From UBA10438 sp964432155 (lineage in GTDB: Bacteria > Bacteroidota > Ignavibacteria > Kapaibacteriales > Kapaibacteriaceae): DNA of 64,000 bases. The stretch is from positions 18,622 to 82,621 of the forward strand of contig CAYSMF010000010.1 in assembly GCA_964432155.1 (NCBI GenBank). The letters are read 5' to 3'. The notes under the pieces were generated by a model that was not told the origin of the DNA, did not search any database, and saw only the letters and a program-made list of their open reading frames with translations. Position numbers and translations under genes: made by a program. Positions 17,319-27,100 of the stretch are shown one piece after another; the first letter of the stretch is position 1, and the number at the start of each line of letters is the position of its first letter.

Positions 17319-18397
17319 ACCATGAATATTGGATGCGTCACGCGTGCATGCTGGCCCTACGCGGGACCGGACATGTGAGTCCGAACCCGCGTGTCGGTGC
17401 GGTGATCGTGCGTGATGGCAACATCGTTGCCGAGGGATGGCACCATGTCTATGGCGGTCCGCATGCAGAGGCACACGCGCTCGCATCATTTGACGGGATC
17501 ACCGACAACACAATCATGTACGTAACGCTCGAACCATGCTCACACGTCGGGAAGCAACCTGCATGCACGGGCGCGATACTTGCGTCTGGCATTCGCACTG
17601 TTGTTGTTGGTATGCCTGACCCGAATCCTGCCGTATCAGGCGGAGGCACTGAGCTGCTTCGCTCACACGGTATCGACGTGATCACCGACGTATGTCGATC
17701 TGAATGCGAGTGGATTAATCGGTTCTATACCACCTGGGTTACGCAACAGCGGGCCTATGTTATTGCCAAGATTGCAACCACGCTCGATGGCCACGCAATC
17801 GCACCGACGCATGACGGGCGATGGATCACATCGGCAAAAAGCCGCGAGCGCGTTCATGCGCTTCGCGCTGAGGTCGACTGTGTTCTCACCGGTACCGGAA
17901 CAGTTCGTTTTGATGACCCGATGCTGACTGTTCGTGCAGTGCCAGGACGTAATCCTGCGCGCGCAATCGTCGATACACATTGCATGCTGCCGTCCTCGTC
18001 AGCGATAGCTCGCAGCGCTTCCGAGATACCGACCTACGTCTTCTGTTCATCGGATTCGTCAACGACTGATCGCGCCAATGCGCTCCGCGCACTGGGCTGC
18101 ATCGTCGAAGCAACACCTGTATATGACAACTGGATTGACCTTCACCAGGTCATGCGACAACTTGCATCATATCAGATGACATCGATCATGCTTGAAGCTG
18201 GCCCAACGCTCACATCGTCCTTTTTGCGTGACGATCTCATCGATGAGTTCGAGATTCACACCGGCACAGGACCAGGCAATGGCAGCATTACCTGGTCCGA
18301 GTCGTGCATTCAACCGCCAGCCGACATGTTCGTTTTGCATCATCAATTACAATGCGATGGCGACAGTCATCGAGTGTACACGAGGATACATGTATGA
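17303..18397 (+). CDS. ribD: Riboflavin biosynthesis deaminase/reductase RibD
   Basis: 364 residues. N-terminal deaminase domain with the zinc ligands in GPHAEAHAL and EPCSHVGKQPAC; C-terminal reductase domain starting near residue 150 (VIAKIATTLDGHAIAP, then LEAGPTL). Catalyses the second and third steps of riboflavin synthesis. ATG 17303 (MATSLDHEYWMRHACMLA) matches homologues; a longer frame from 17105 lies inside the lipoprotein gene. Overlaps the lipoprotein by 16 nt and the next gene by 4 nt. ribH is 33 kb away, so the pathway genes are scattered; no FMN riboswitch is visible. Confidence 0.95.
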   Translation: MATSLDHEYWMRHACMLALRGTGHVSPNPRVGAVIVRDGNIVAEGWHHVYGGPHAEAHALASFDGITDNTIMYVTLEPCSHVGKQPACTGAILASGIRTVVVGMPDPNPAVSGGGTELLRSHGIDVITDVCRSECEWINRFYTTWVTQQRAYVIAKIATTLDGHAIAPTHDGRWITSAKSRERVHALRAEVDCVLTGTGTVRFDDPMLTVRAVPGRNPARAIVDTHCMLPSSSAIARSASEIPTYVFCSSDSSTTDRANALRALGCIVEATPVYDNWIDLHQVMRQLASYQMTSIMLEAGPTLTSSFLRDDLIDEFEIHTGTGPGNGSITWSESCIQPPADMFVLHHQLQCDGDSHRVYTRIHV

Positions 18398-19710
18398 TGC
18401 GCCCCCTGCTCTTCGCGCTCTGCTCCCTACTGATTGTCGGCACTGCACTAGCACAACAACGCGATCTCCGCGCCATCGAGGATGCGGCTCGATCGGGCGA
18501 CTGGAAGAAGGTGGAATCGCTCGCATCGGCGGCGCTCAAGCGTAACCCATCCGATACGTCGGTTTCATACATCTACACGCTTTCGCAACTTCGCCTAGCA
18601 AAGTTCGATCGCGCACTCACAGCGGCCGAACGGCTTCGTACACTCGATCCATCACGTGCACAACCGTGGCTGATGATCTCCGAGTGCCAGATTGCTCTCG
18701 ATCGTATCCCAGATGCTATTGCAACATTATCATCAGCAAGGTCGAGGTTCCCAGACGATGTTCAGATTACCTGGGCACTCGGCATGGCACTCGCACGCGG
18801 CGGACGGCATGAAGATGCAATCGCTCCTCTTGAAGAAGCAATGTTTCGCAGACCTGATGTACCAGCCATCACGAATCAACTCGCGCGATGCTATCATGCA
18901 ACCGGTAGGTTTTCTGAATCAGCCGAGTTGTTTCATACCGTCGTTGAGCGGTCGCCGTCGAACGCACAGGCATGGCTGCAGTTAGGCGAGTCACTCCTTG
19001 CATTGCGACGACTCGACTCAGCCAAGCATGCCTTCGCAACTGTCGTTCGACTGCAACCAGACAGTGCTCCTGCGTACTTGGCACTGACCGCTATTTTCAG
19101 CGAGCAAGCAAAGCTTGACAGTGCTCTCGAGATGGCTCGTACACTAACGGTACGTCGTCCTACTGACCCACAAGGCTGGTATAATTACGGGCTGCTGTCG
19201 ATGACAGCTAAGCGTGCCGACTCGGCAATCACCTACTTCCGCAACGCGATTCGTCTTCAGGCTTCCTATCCTGAGGCGTACTTTAACCTCGCTCTCGCGT
19301 ATGAGGATCAAGGATTCCTCGAGGATGCATCCGTGGCTCTCCGTCGTTGCGCACTCACGAGTCCGACACTCGCTCCTGATGCATACAACTCACTAGCGAT
19401 CGTGTATCGTCGTGAGGGACGCTTTGACGAAGCACTCAACGCCCACGCACAGGCAATCGCACTTCGCGATAGCTCGTCAATTTTTCATGTGTCGCGTCTG
19501 AACACGTATTTCGATGCAGCTCGTTGCGAGCAGGCCTCGTCGCTCATGTCGCAAGCACGCGCGCGATTTCCGGATAACGTCGAGATTCTGTACGCATGCG
19601 CACGCTGCTACGTTCGTACCGGCCGCAAGGATGAGGCCCAGGCGATTGAGCAGCTTCTTGCCGTAAAAGCGCCAACGCTGGCTGAACAGCTGCGTTTCAT
19701 GATGAAGTAA
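18394..19710 (+). CDS. Secreted TPR-repeat protein
   Basis: 438 residues: signal peptide MMRPLLFALCSLLIVGTALA, then tandem tetratricopeptide repeats through nearly the whole length (for example PQGWYNYGLLSMTAKRADSA, YPEAYFNLALAYEDQGFLED, LAPDAYNSLAIVYRREGRFD). A periplasmic scaffold for protein interactions; the partner is unknown. ATG overlaps the ribD stop (ATGA) and has GAGGA 8 nt upstream. It is 11 nt before the repeat protein at 19722, so both are likely co-translated. Confidence 0.85.
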   Translation: MMRPLLFALCSLLIVGTALAQQRDLRAIEDAARSGDWKKVESLASAALKRNPSDTSVSYIYTLSQLRLAKFDRALTAAERLRTLDPSRAQPWLMISECQIALDRIPDAIATLSSARSRFPDDVQITWALGMALARGGRHEDAIAPLEEAMFRRPDVPAITNQLARCYHATGRFSESAELFHTVVERSPSNAQAWLQLGESLLALRRLDSAKHAFATVVRLQPDSAPAYLALTAIFSEQAKLDSALEMARTLTVRRPTDPQGWYNYGLLSMTAKRADSAITYFRNAIRLQASYPEAYFNLALAYEDQGFLEDASVALRRCALTSPTLAPDAYNSLAIVYRREGRFDEALNAHAQAIALRDSSSIFHVSRLNTYFDAARCEQASSLMSQARARFPDNVEILYACARCYVRTGRKDEAQAIEQLLAVKAPTLAEQLRFMMK

Positions 19711-19721
19711 ACACACACGCT

Positions 19722-22541
19722 ATGACTCCTCGTCCGTACTATCGATTTCTCGTACTTGCTCTTCTTGCATGCGTTCCAATGTCGAGCTGGTCGCAGCGCG
19801 CACTCCCCCCTCATGCGTCACGTCAACTGGAACGTGCGCTTGAACAGATAGGTATGCGAACAAGCGATTTGTCGATGCCGCCAGACTTACTCGATCGCGA
19901 TCGACGTCGCACTGCATTTCACGACACACTCTTCACGGACCCTCTGCACGCACTTGACCGTCTCGAGGATCTGCGCAGCGATCTCGCGGCGCGCAATCCG
20001 AATTCGATTCATCAGACCTACCAACGGCTGATGGCCGACGTAGGCTTGGGTGAATTGCTTCAGATGTACTACAACAGCACACTCAAAATCGACTACGTCA
20101 CCGAGAAACTCGGATCTGATCCAACAGCGCGACTCAATTTCATCACGTCGATCCTGTTGCTTCGGTACGTATCGGCTATTATTACCGCTGGCGATGATAT
20201 GGCCGCAGCCCGAAAGAAGATCTTTGCGCGCTATCCACACGTGGTCGGACTCGACTCTCTTTGGCGAATGAGTCGTGAAGACGAGACATCCTCTCTTTGG
20301 CAGATGGCCCGTGCTGAACGTGCTCAGCAACGCATCGCTCGTGAGATCTACGATGGTGTCCCAAGCGATATCGCGCAGGATATTCTCAGCTCTGGTCTTT
20401 CACTGTATGCGCAACTATTGAGTTACACATTGCAGAGTGACCTCACTCGCGACATTCTCATCGACTCTGTACAGTCGGCTACGTTCGAGTCGGCTCTAGG
20501 TCGCATCGCCATCGGTGGGCCAGGGAGCGACACCTATGTTGGGTCCTATGCCATCATCATCGATGTAGGTGGCAACGACGTCTACAACCTATCATCACAG
20601 CGTTCCAATCGCAACACGGTGTTACCTGTGCAGTGTATCATCGATCTTGACGGTACTGACACGTATCGCGCAGGCGACTACGCGTTTGGCGCTGGTATTC
20701 TGAGTGCGGGAATTCTCATCGACCGTCGTGGTAACGACGTCTATGTTGCTGGAGATTACAGTCTTGGATCCGGACTCGTAGGTCTGGGTATTGTGCACGA
20801 TCTCGACGGTGACGACATCTATACGTCTGGAACGAACACTCAGGGTTCTGGCATCTATGGCATTGGATTACTCTACGATGATAACGGTCACGACACCTAT
20901 CGATGCCATGCACAAGGGCAAGGATTTGGTGGAACTGCAGGAGTCGGCATCATCAACGACCTGTCAGGTAACGACCAGTACATCGCAGCAAGTCCGTATG
21001 TAGACATCCTCCGGTACGACTCACATCAAGTGACCTTTGCTCAAGGGGCTGCCCTTGGATCACGTCCGCTTGCCTCAGGAGGGCTAGGGGTATTGCTAGA
21101 GCACGATGGCAATGACCACTATATCTGCGACATCTACGGTCAAGGTACAGGCTATTGGTTCGGACTCGGTGGCCTTGTTGATGTGCGCGGAGACGATCGC
21201 TATGAAGCATATCAATACGCACAGGGATCTGGCGTGCACTTCGCAACGGGCGTCCTTCGAGATCTTGACGGCAACGACGTCTACGTGTCGCACGGTGTGT
21301 CAATGGGATGCGGACACGACATCGCAACAGGCGTGTTGATCGATGATGCTGGTGACGATGCGTACGTTGTCGAGAGTCTCTCCCTTGGTGGTGGCAATGC
21401 CAACGCTGTTTCGTTGTTTATGGATCTCTCCGGGAACGACGCATACATTGCTCAGCACGAGTCATCAACCATGGGGTACTCTGATTTTCGACGGTCATAC
21501 GGGATGGTAGGCGTATTTGTAGACGCTGATGGAAAGGACTCCTACACTTCCTCCTTGCGAAACAATACATGGTCGATGAAGTCTACCTACGGCGTGTTCG
21601 TTGATACCACCATCACATCGCTGCGAACCACAGAAGCAAGCGCAGCACCATCTGCAGCCGAGGCAGTATCCGCACCTGCTGCTGGGCAACTCCCGCTGGC
21701 ATCCTCGCTCGACAGTCTATTCATCCAAGCTTCGGCTGCACCCCTTCGCTTCCAACCGAATGTTGCGCCAGCGAGGAAGGAAATCGCAGCCCGTGGCGAA
21801 GCCGCCCTGACGTTCCTGTCGAGCCAGATGTCTACGCAGATGCCGCGTGAACGCATCACGTTAGAAACGGTTCTTCCTCAGTTATACACAAGCGCTCCTG
21901 AGGCGACACGCACAATGTTGCGCAAGCATCTTCGCTCGATGGATGGGGCTGCGTCGGCACTCGCCGCCACGGTCCTTGGCAAGGTACGCGATACAACATG
22001 CATCCCTGATCTGATTACCATGGCATCCGACGATGCCTGGCGTAGGCGTCGTCTAGCCGTATTCACGTGGGGTGAAATCAACGACACGCTCTTTACGGGA
22101 TCGTTCTTGCCATTACTCCGCGATCCCGTCCCATATGTTCGCCAACGCGCTGCGTATGCGATAGCGAAGCAACCTGGAGTGACCTTTGATGCTCTTCGCT
22201 CGGTGCTGACGGATGACGAGCATGTGGTTCGAAGCGCTGCGCTCGAGGGTCTGATTCGTAATGCTCGACGTCCTATGCGCGAGATCCGCTCGTGGTGCGA
22301 ATCACTCACGGAACCGATTCTCCTGCGAACGAATCTTCGCCTAATCGCATGTGCCGACACCACCGATGCCGACATGCGAGAGTTAGCGCAGTGGTACCAC
22401 AACGCGTCACCAACGCTGCAGGACGCGATCATGCATGTTACAGCGTCGCTTTCGGTGCCTTGGAATCGTGTAACTGCTGAACAGCTCCATGTACTTGCCA
22501 CCGAGAAGAAGCAACGGAAACAACGTCGTCGTACCCAATGA
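19722..22541 (+). CDS. Secreted protein with about twelve G-x-D-x-Y repeats and HEAT repeats
   Basis: 939 residues. Signal peptide (MTPRPYYRFLVLALLACVPM, cleavage after WSQ). Residues about 275-610 hold roughly twelve imperfect repeats of 25-28 residues with a core D-x-x-G-x-D-x-Y followed by a Gly-rich part (for example LDGNDVYVSHGVSMGCGHDI, DAGDDAYVVESLSLGGGNAN). The pattern suggests a beta-solenoid, perhaps Asp-bound calcium. An Ala/Ser linker follows, then HEAT-like repeats at about 730-855 (PYVRQRAAYAIAKQP). I do not recognise the family; the repeat is not the RTX nonapeptide. It overlaps rqcH by 4 nt. Confidence 0.8.
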   Translation: MTPRPYYRFLVLALLACVPMSSWSQRALPPHASRQLERALEQIGMRTSDLSMPPDLLDRDRRRTAFHDTLFTDPLHALDRLEDLRSDLAARNPNSIHQTYQRLMADVGLGELLQMYYNSTLKIDYVTEKLGSDPTARLNFITSILLLRYVSAIITAGDDMAAARKKIFARYPHVVGLDSLWRMSREDETSSLWQMARAERAQQRIAREIYDGVPSDIAQDILSSGLSLYAQLLSYTLQSDLTRDILIDSVQSATFESALGRIAIGGPGSDTYVGSYAIIIDVGGNDVYNLSSQRSNRNTVLPVQCIIDLDGTDTYRAGDYAFGAGILSAGILIDRRGNDVYVAGDYSLGSGLVGLGIVHDLDGDDIYTSGTNTQGSGIYGIGLLYDDNGHDTYRCHAQGQGFGGTAGVGIINDLSGNDQYIAASPYVDILRYDSHQVTFAQGAALGSRPLASGGLGVLLEHDGNDHYICDIYGQGTGYWFGLGGLVDVRGDDRYEAYQYAQGSGVHFATGVLRDLDGNDVYVSHGVSMGCGHDIATGVLIDDAGDDAYVVESLSLGGGNANAVSLFMDLSGNDAYIAQHESSTMGYSDFRRSYGMVGVFVDADGKDSYTSSLRNNTWSMKSTYGVFVDTTITSLRTTEASAAPSAAEAVSAPAAGQLPLASSLDSLFIQASAAPLRFQPNVAPARKEIAARGEAALTFLSSQMSTQMPRERITLETVLPQLYTSAPEATRTMLRKHLRSMDGAASALAATVLGKVRDTTCIPDLITMASDDAWRRRRLAVFTWGEINDTLFTGSFLPLLRDPVPYVRQRAAYAIAKQPGVTFDALRSVLTDDEHVVRSAALEGLIRNARRPMREIRSWCESLTEPILLRTNLRLIACADTTDADMRELAQWYHNASPTLQDAIMHVTASLSVPWNRVTAEQLHVLATEKKQRKQRRRTQ

Positions 22542-24133
22542 TTCGTCACCACTACACACTAGAGTTACTGGCGCGAGAGGTAACGACACTCCTCGCCGGC
22601 CACACGCTCGTTGAAGCGTGGACGCAAGAGAAGTACACCATCGCGATGGTGTTTGTGATCAATGATGAGCTCCGAACGTTTGTAATTGATACGTCACCGA
22701 ACGGAGGCACCTGCTCAGAGCAGCCGAATCTTCGTCGCGCTCGAAGCAATACCCTCGACATGTTCCGTGACGTGTGGCAGAATCCTCTTGCGCTTGTCAC
22801 CAAACACCCCGATGATCGCGTACTCACATTCTGGTTCCCGGAGCATCAGCTACACTGTGAGTTCTTCTCATCTGGCAACGGCAACATTCTGTGTGTACAC
22901 GATGGCATCATCATCGAGTCGCTGCGCGACACCCAGGAACGGTGTCATACCAAGTATGAGATAACTGCACCTCGCAATGCCAACCTGTGGGAGGACCAAT
23001 CATTAACCGCGCAGCAGTCGTTAGCTCGTTGTTCGCTTCATCTTGGACCCTGGTATGCCGAGGAAGTATGTCGTCGAGCATCTATCAACGGTTCGGTTGC
23101 GGTGTCGACACTCACGAACAAGGAACGAGAGCAGCTGATGCTGCTCGGAGAAGCTGTTCGTGCGGAGTGCCGGGGGTCGTCTTCGACCTATGTACTTGCG
23201 CGCGCCGATGCACGACTTCTCTCACTAATTCCGCTTCCATCGTGGGACATCATTGCCACGTATCCGTCCGTTCTTGAAGGCACGCGAGCTGTTCTCCGCG
23301 AGCGCCACCGCGTAGAGGCTCTTCGCACTGCACGACAAGAAGCATTGCGAAAGGCAACAGCCGAACTTGAACGTGCAAGGCGCACGCTTGCCGCAATCAC
23401 ATCCGACATTGTCCGCGACTCTCGTTCTGCCAGATATCGTACGTGGGCAGATGCATTGCTGACATATCATCATCCGCACGAGAAGAATCGCACCTCAATC
23501 GATCTTGATGATGCGACTGGCGTGCGTGTGACGATTCCCCTCAATCCGAATCATTCAGTCATTGAAAACGCGACAAAGCTCTACGACAAGGCTAGGGCTG
23601 CGGAAGTGGCTTCGCTCCATCGTGAGCAACGCGTTCCTCAACTTGAGACAACAATTGCTGCGCTTGAGCAACGATGTCTCGATCTCGAACAAGCCTCATC
23701 CATTGCAGATATTGAAGCACTCGCACCTCGACGTATGGAACCCCAGAACATTCAACCACGCGACGAGTCGGGAGGAAAATTCCGATTCTTCGTTCTCGAC
23801 GAACAACATTGTTTGTATGTCGGTAAGAACGCAGCGAATAACGACGAACTCACGATGAAGTTTGCCAAGCAAAACGATTGGTGGCTTCATGCACGAGGTT
23901 CGGCAGGCTCACATGCTGTCCTGCGCGGCGTTGATGGCGATCGTATCCCCAAGCCAATACTCGAGCAGGCAGCTGCTATCACAGCATATTACTCGCAAGC
24001 GCGCAACGCGTCTTGGGTGACTGTGGTATACACGCAGCGCAAACATGTGCGCAAGCCGAAAGGTGCAAACGTTGGCGCCGTGGTGCTCGAACGTGAGCAA
24101 ACGGTGATGGTCAAGCCTGCGATTCCTACTTGA
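22538..24133 (+). CDS. rqcH: NFACT-family RqcH (ribosome quality control)
   Basis: 531 residues. NFACT-N domain with the Asp-Arg pair D93-R94 in PDDRVLTFWF, which in RqcH is needed for Ala-tail addition; a central coiled-coil with Arg/Glu-rich helices (ALRTARQEALRKATAELERA); and a C-terminal NFACT-R domain with DWWLHARGSAGSHAVLRG. The family binds obstructed 50S subunits and recruits tRNA-Ala to add C-terminal alanine tails for degradation. ATGA overlap with the upstream repeat protein. Its stop overlaps the convergent gene by 8 nt. Confidence 0.92.
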   Translation: MIRHHYTLELLAREVTTLLAGHTLVEAWTQEKYTIAMVFVINDELRTFVIDTSPNGGTCSEQPNLRRARSNTLDMFRDVWQNPLALVTKHPDDRVLTFWFPEHQLHCEFFSSGNGNILCVHDGIIIESLRDTQERCHTKYEITAPRNANLWEDQSLTAQQSLARCSLHLGPWYAEEVCRRASINGSVAVSTLTNKEREQLMLLGEAVRAECRGSSSTYVLARADARLLSLIPLPSWDIIATYPSVLEGTRAVLRERHRVEALRTARQEALRKATAELERARRTLAAITSDIVRDSRSARYRTWADALLTYHHPHEKNRTSIDLDDATGVRVTIPLNPNHSVIENATKLYDKARAAEVASLHREQRVPQLETTIAALEQRCLDLEQASSIADIEALAPRRMEPQNIQPRDESGGKFRFFVLDEQHCLYVGKNAANNDELTMKFAKQNDWWLHARGSAGSHAVLRGVDGDRIPKPILEQAAAITAYYSQARNASWVTVVYTQRKHVRKPKGANVGAVVLEREQTVMVKPAIPT

Positions 24134-27100
24134 TGATCTGTATCGCCTGTGTGGTGGTACCTATACGCACCATGTACCATCCTGATGACAACCTATCGAT
24201 CAGCATTGTTGCGACGTTGCGGTCGCTCTTAACCGACATCACAACGCGTCCCATCTGATCGAGGATATCCACCTGACCAAGATGCTGCGCGCCAGCGACA
24301 TGCAGGCTTGTCGTAGCAGGCTGTGGCCAGATTCGTACCCCTTCACCGGGATCCTGGCTGTTGTGATCGACACCAACGACGCCTCCCGTTGCCGCCACAA
24401 TGAACTGATGCGGCACCATCACACCGCGTCGGAACGCATTGTAGATCGAAGCGGTTGCTGAACTATACGGCTGGGCACCCGCACTCATTGCACCTGACCA
24501 CGTAGAATCTGTCGTCCAACCAGAGCGCGAGAGCATTGTGAATTGTCGACGCGCAGCATCTGTCGAATCAATCAACCGCTGCGCATCAACACGCATCGAC
24601 GTTACTTCGTGGTTACGGTTTTCGAGCGAAAAGGCATCAACTATCCAGGACCTGTTTGGGATTACTGATCGATCCGTAGGAAGGTTGTTTGGTGCAATCT
24701 CAAGTCTCGTTAGAAGAATCTGCTCACCATCCACGGTGTTAGTGACGTCGAGCTCATCACCCAACGCGGCGAACACCAGTCGAGACTGACCACTTCGTGT
24801 CTCAACAAGGTCGCTTACACCGGATCCAACAAGTGCTCCTGAGACGTTTCGTGCTGCGCCAGCCTCAAGTACGCCGTCACGCCCGCGAACCTTATCGAAG
24901 AGAACACCGCGGACGGTCTCATTGCATTGATAGTATGCAATCAGACCGGGCTCGGCCGAGTTTTTGACAAGGTGCATACCAGCTCGCACCTCATCTTGTG
25001 AGAGCGCACGATCATAGAAGCATACCTCGTCGATGTAACCATTGTAATTGCGGGAAGACCAGTAATGGTATGTACCCAGCTTCATCACGAGCTGATTCAG
25101 CTGTTGACGAGGAAGAGGAATCTTGTCTGTACTACCCACTCCATTGACATACACCGTTGCACCCGTTGAGTCGATCGACAACGCAACATGTGACCATGTA
25201 TTTGGTTTGAGTGCCAATCGTGAATTCCACCACCAACGACCATCCTTCCACAGATAGCCAAGTTCGTTTTTCTCGTTAACGAACTGCATTCCGATTTCCT
25301 GGCTCACACCATCATCCGCATCCGTACACAGAATGGCGGAAAATGACGGCTGCATCCCAACAGGATACACCCACGCAGTGAAGCTGAATGTATTTGTATT
25401 CCCTGTGAGACGTCCAAGCGTAACATGATCTTCAGACTTTGTCAGATCAATGGCAGTGCCAGGCAAAGGATCAACACCATCACATTCGCTTGGAAGCACG
25501 GTAACAGCATCGCGAAGCACCAGCGTATCGGCGAGACTACCCTGCGACACGATGAGTGTTACATCGTAGGTACCTGGAACAGTATATGCTACTTCAACCG
25601 AAGGGGCGTTTGAAGTTGAAGGCGAGCCCCCTTCAAATTCCCAACGTCGACTGAACGAAAGATCTTGTCGGACTGCTGATCGACAACCAAATCGAATTCG
25701 TTGCCGTGAGCATTGAACGGTTTCTCGATCCTGTGAAATCAAAGCACGAAGGTCTGATCGCGGAGTAAGCGGCAACTGCCAGACTCCTCGCAATGTGGCG
25801 GCTCGCAGATAACCACTCGGCTCGTCGAAGTGCAGGAAGTTTATATCCGATATCGGCATTCCGCGTCCGAGACGCACCCATTCTGTAGCACCATCGCGAA
25901 GAACATACACGCCGTAGGAGGTACCTGCATAGAGCTCCGTTGCCGAACCACGACGAGCAACAATCGTCTTCGTCGCAAAGGCCGGCAATCCCTGCGATCG
26001 ATCTATCCATGTCTGGCCTCCATCCGTCGACTCAAGAACCTTGACGAGATCTTGCTGACCACCAAAGGCAACGACTAGGTGTTGTGGATCATCTCCTACG
26101 TAGGCCATGTCCTGCATGCCTGCACCACGACGAAGCGCTGCAGGTGGCGTGATCTCGGACCATGTCATACCACCATTCGTACTTCGATGCAGACCTTGAT
26201 CGCCAAGTGCAAGCAAGTATGATCCATCTTCGGGATGCATACGCACGCGGTACACCCAGTTGGTAAACTTCTTCAATGGACCCCAACTACTACCATTGTC
26301 GTGCGACACCACAACGCTCTGCGACGCATGATCGCAGGCAACGATGCGCGTGAAGATGCGTGGATCAACGCACACGTTCGTTAGCGTGATATACCCAAGG
26401 TCAATCCCAAGGTCTGTTCCGCGTGGCGCTACCTTGGATGTTTGCGTACGCATGGCACGTACGCTTGACCATGGCTTTGCATAGAGCCACTCTGTTGCAA
26501 TCGGATTCACGTTAGCGCCCATAGCGTCGGCACCCGACCACGCGTACCATCCCTGAATCTTGGGCGCGTTGTTATAGACAGTGGTGTCACGAATGAAGAT
26601 CGGCATGTGATACGCACCAAGGGTCATGATGCGTCCATCATGCGACTGGTCGAAGCCCCATATCTCGAGAGCGGATATTCCCGTGCTGCGGTCGAGAATT
26701 GTCGAACCGCGGTTGGGAGACATTGCAATGCCGCCATCGTGTGTAAGCCAGATCGTGTCGCCGTGGATCGACGCTGACTGGATGTCGTAATGGAGTGGTG
26801 GCAACGACGTCCACGAGCGACCGCCGTTTGTCGATCGGTACGGGAAGATGCCAGCTGCGATCATCAATGCGGTATCACGAGTTGACACCGCAAATCCCAT
26901 ATCCCACGTCACCTGACCAAGTCCGTTTTCGTTTGGAGCGTAGGCAAAGAGATTCTTATTAGTCAGCGTATCAACCTCTTCTGGTCCATCGACCGAACCG
27001 CAGCATCGGTGTTCAAACGTCGAGCCTTGATCGCGTGAGACATACAGGCCATACACGCCGCTTGGACCGTTTCGAATCTCCCCCGCGATCATCACTGCGA

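Noticed and set aside
20540..21550. RTX calcium-toxin repeats
   Set aside because: The unit is about 26 residues with D-x-x-G-x-D-x-Y; the RTX nonapeptide GGxGxDxUx and its spacing are absent.
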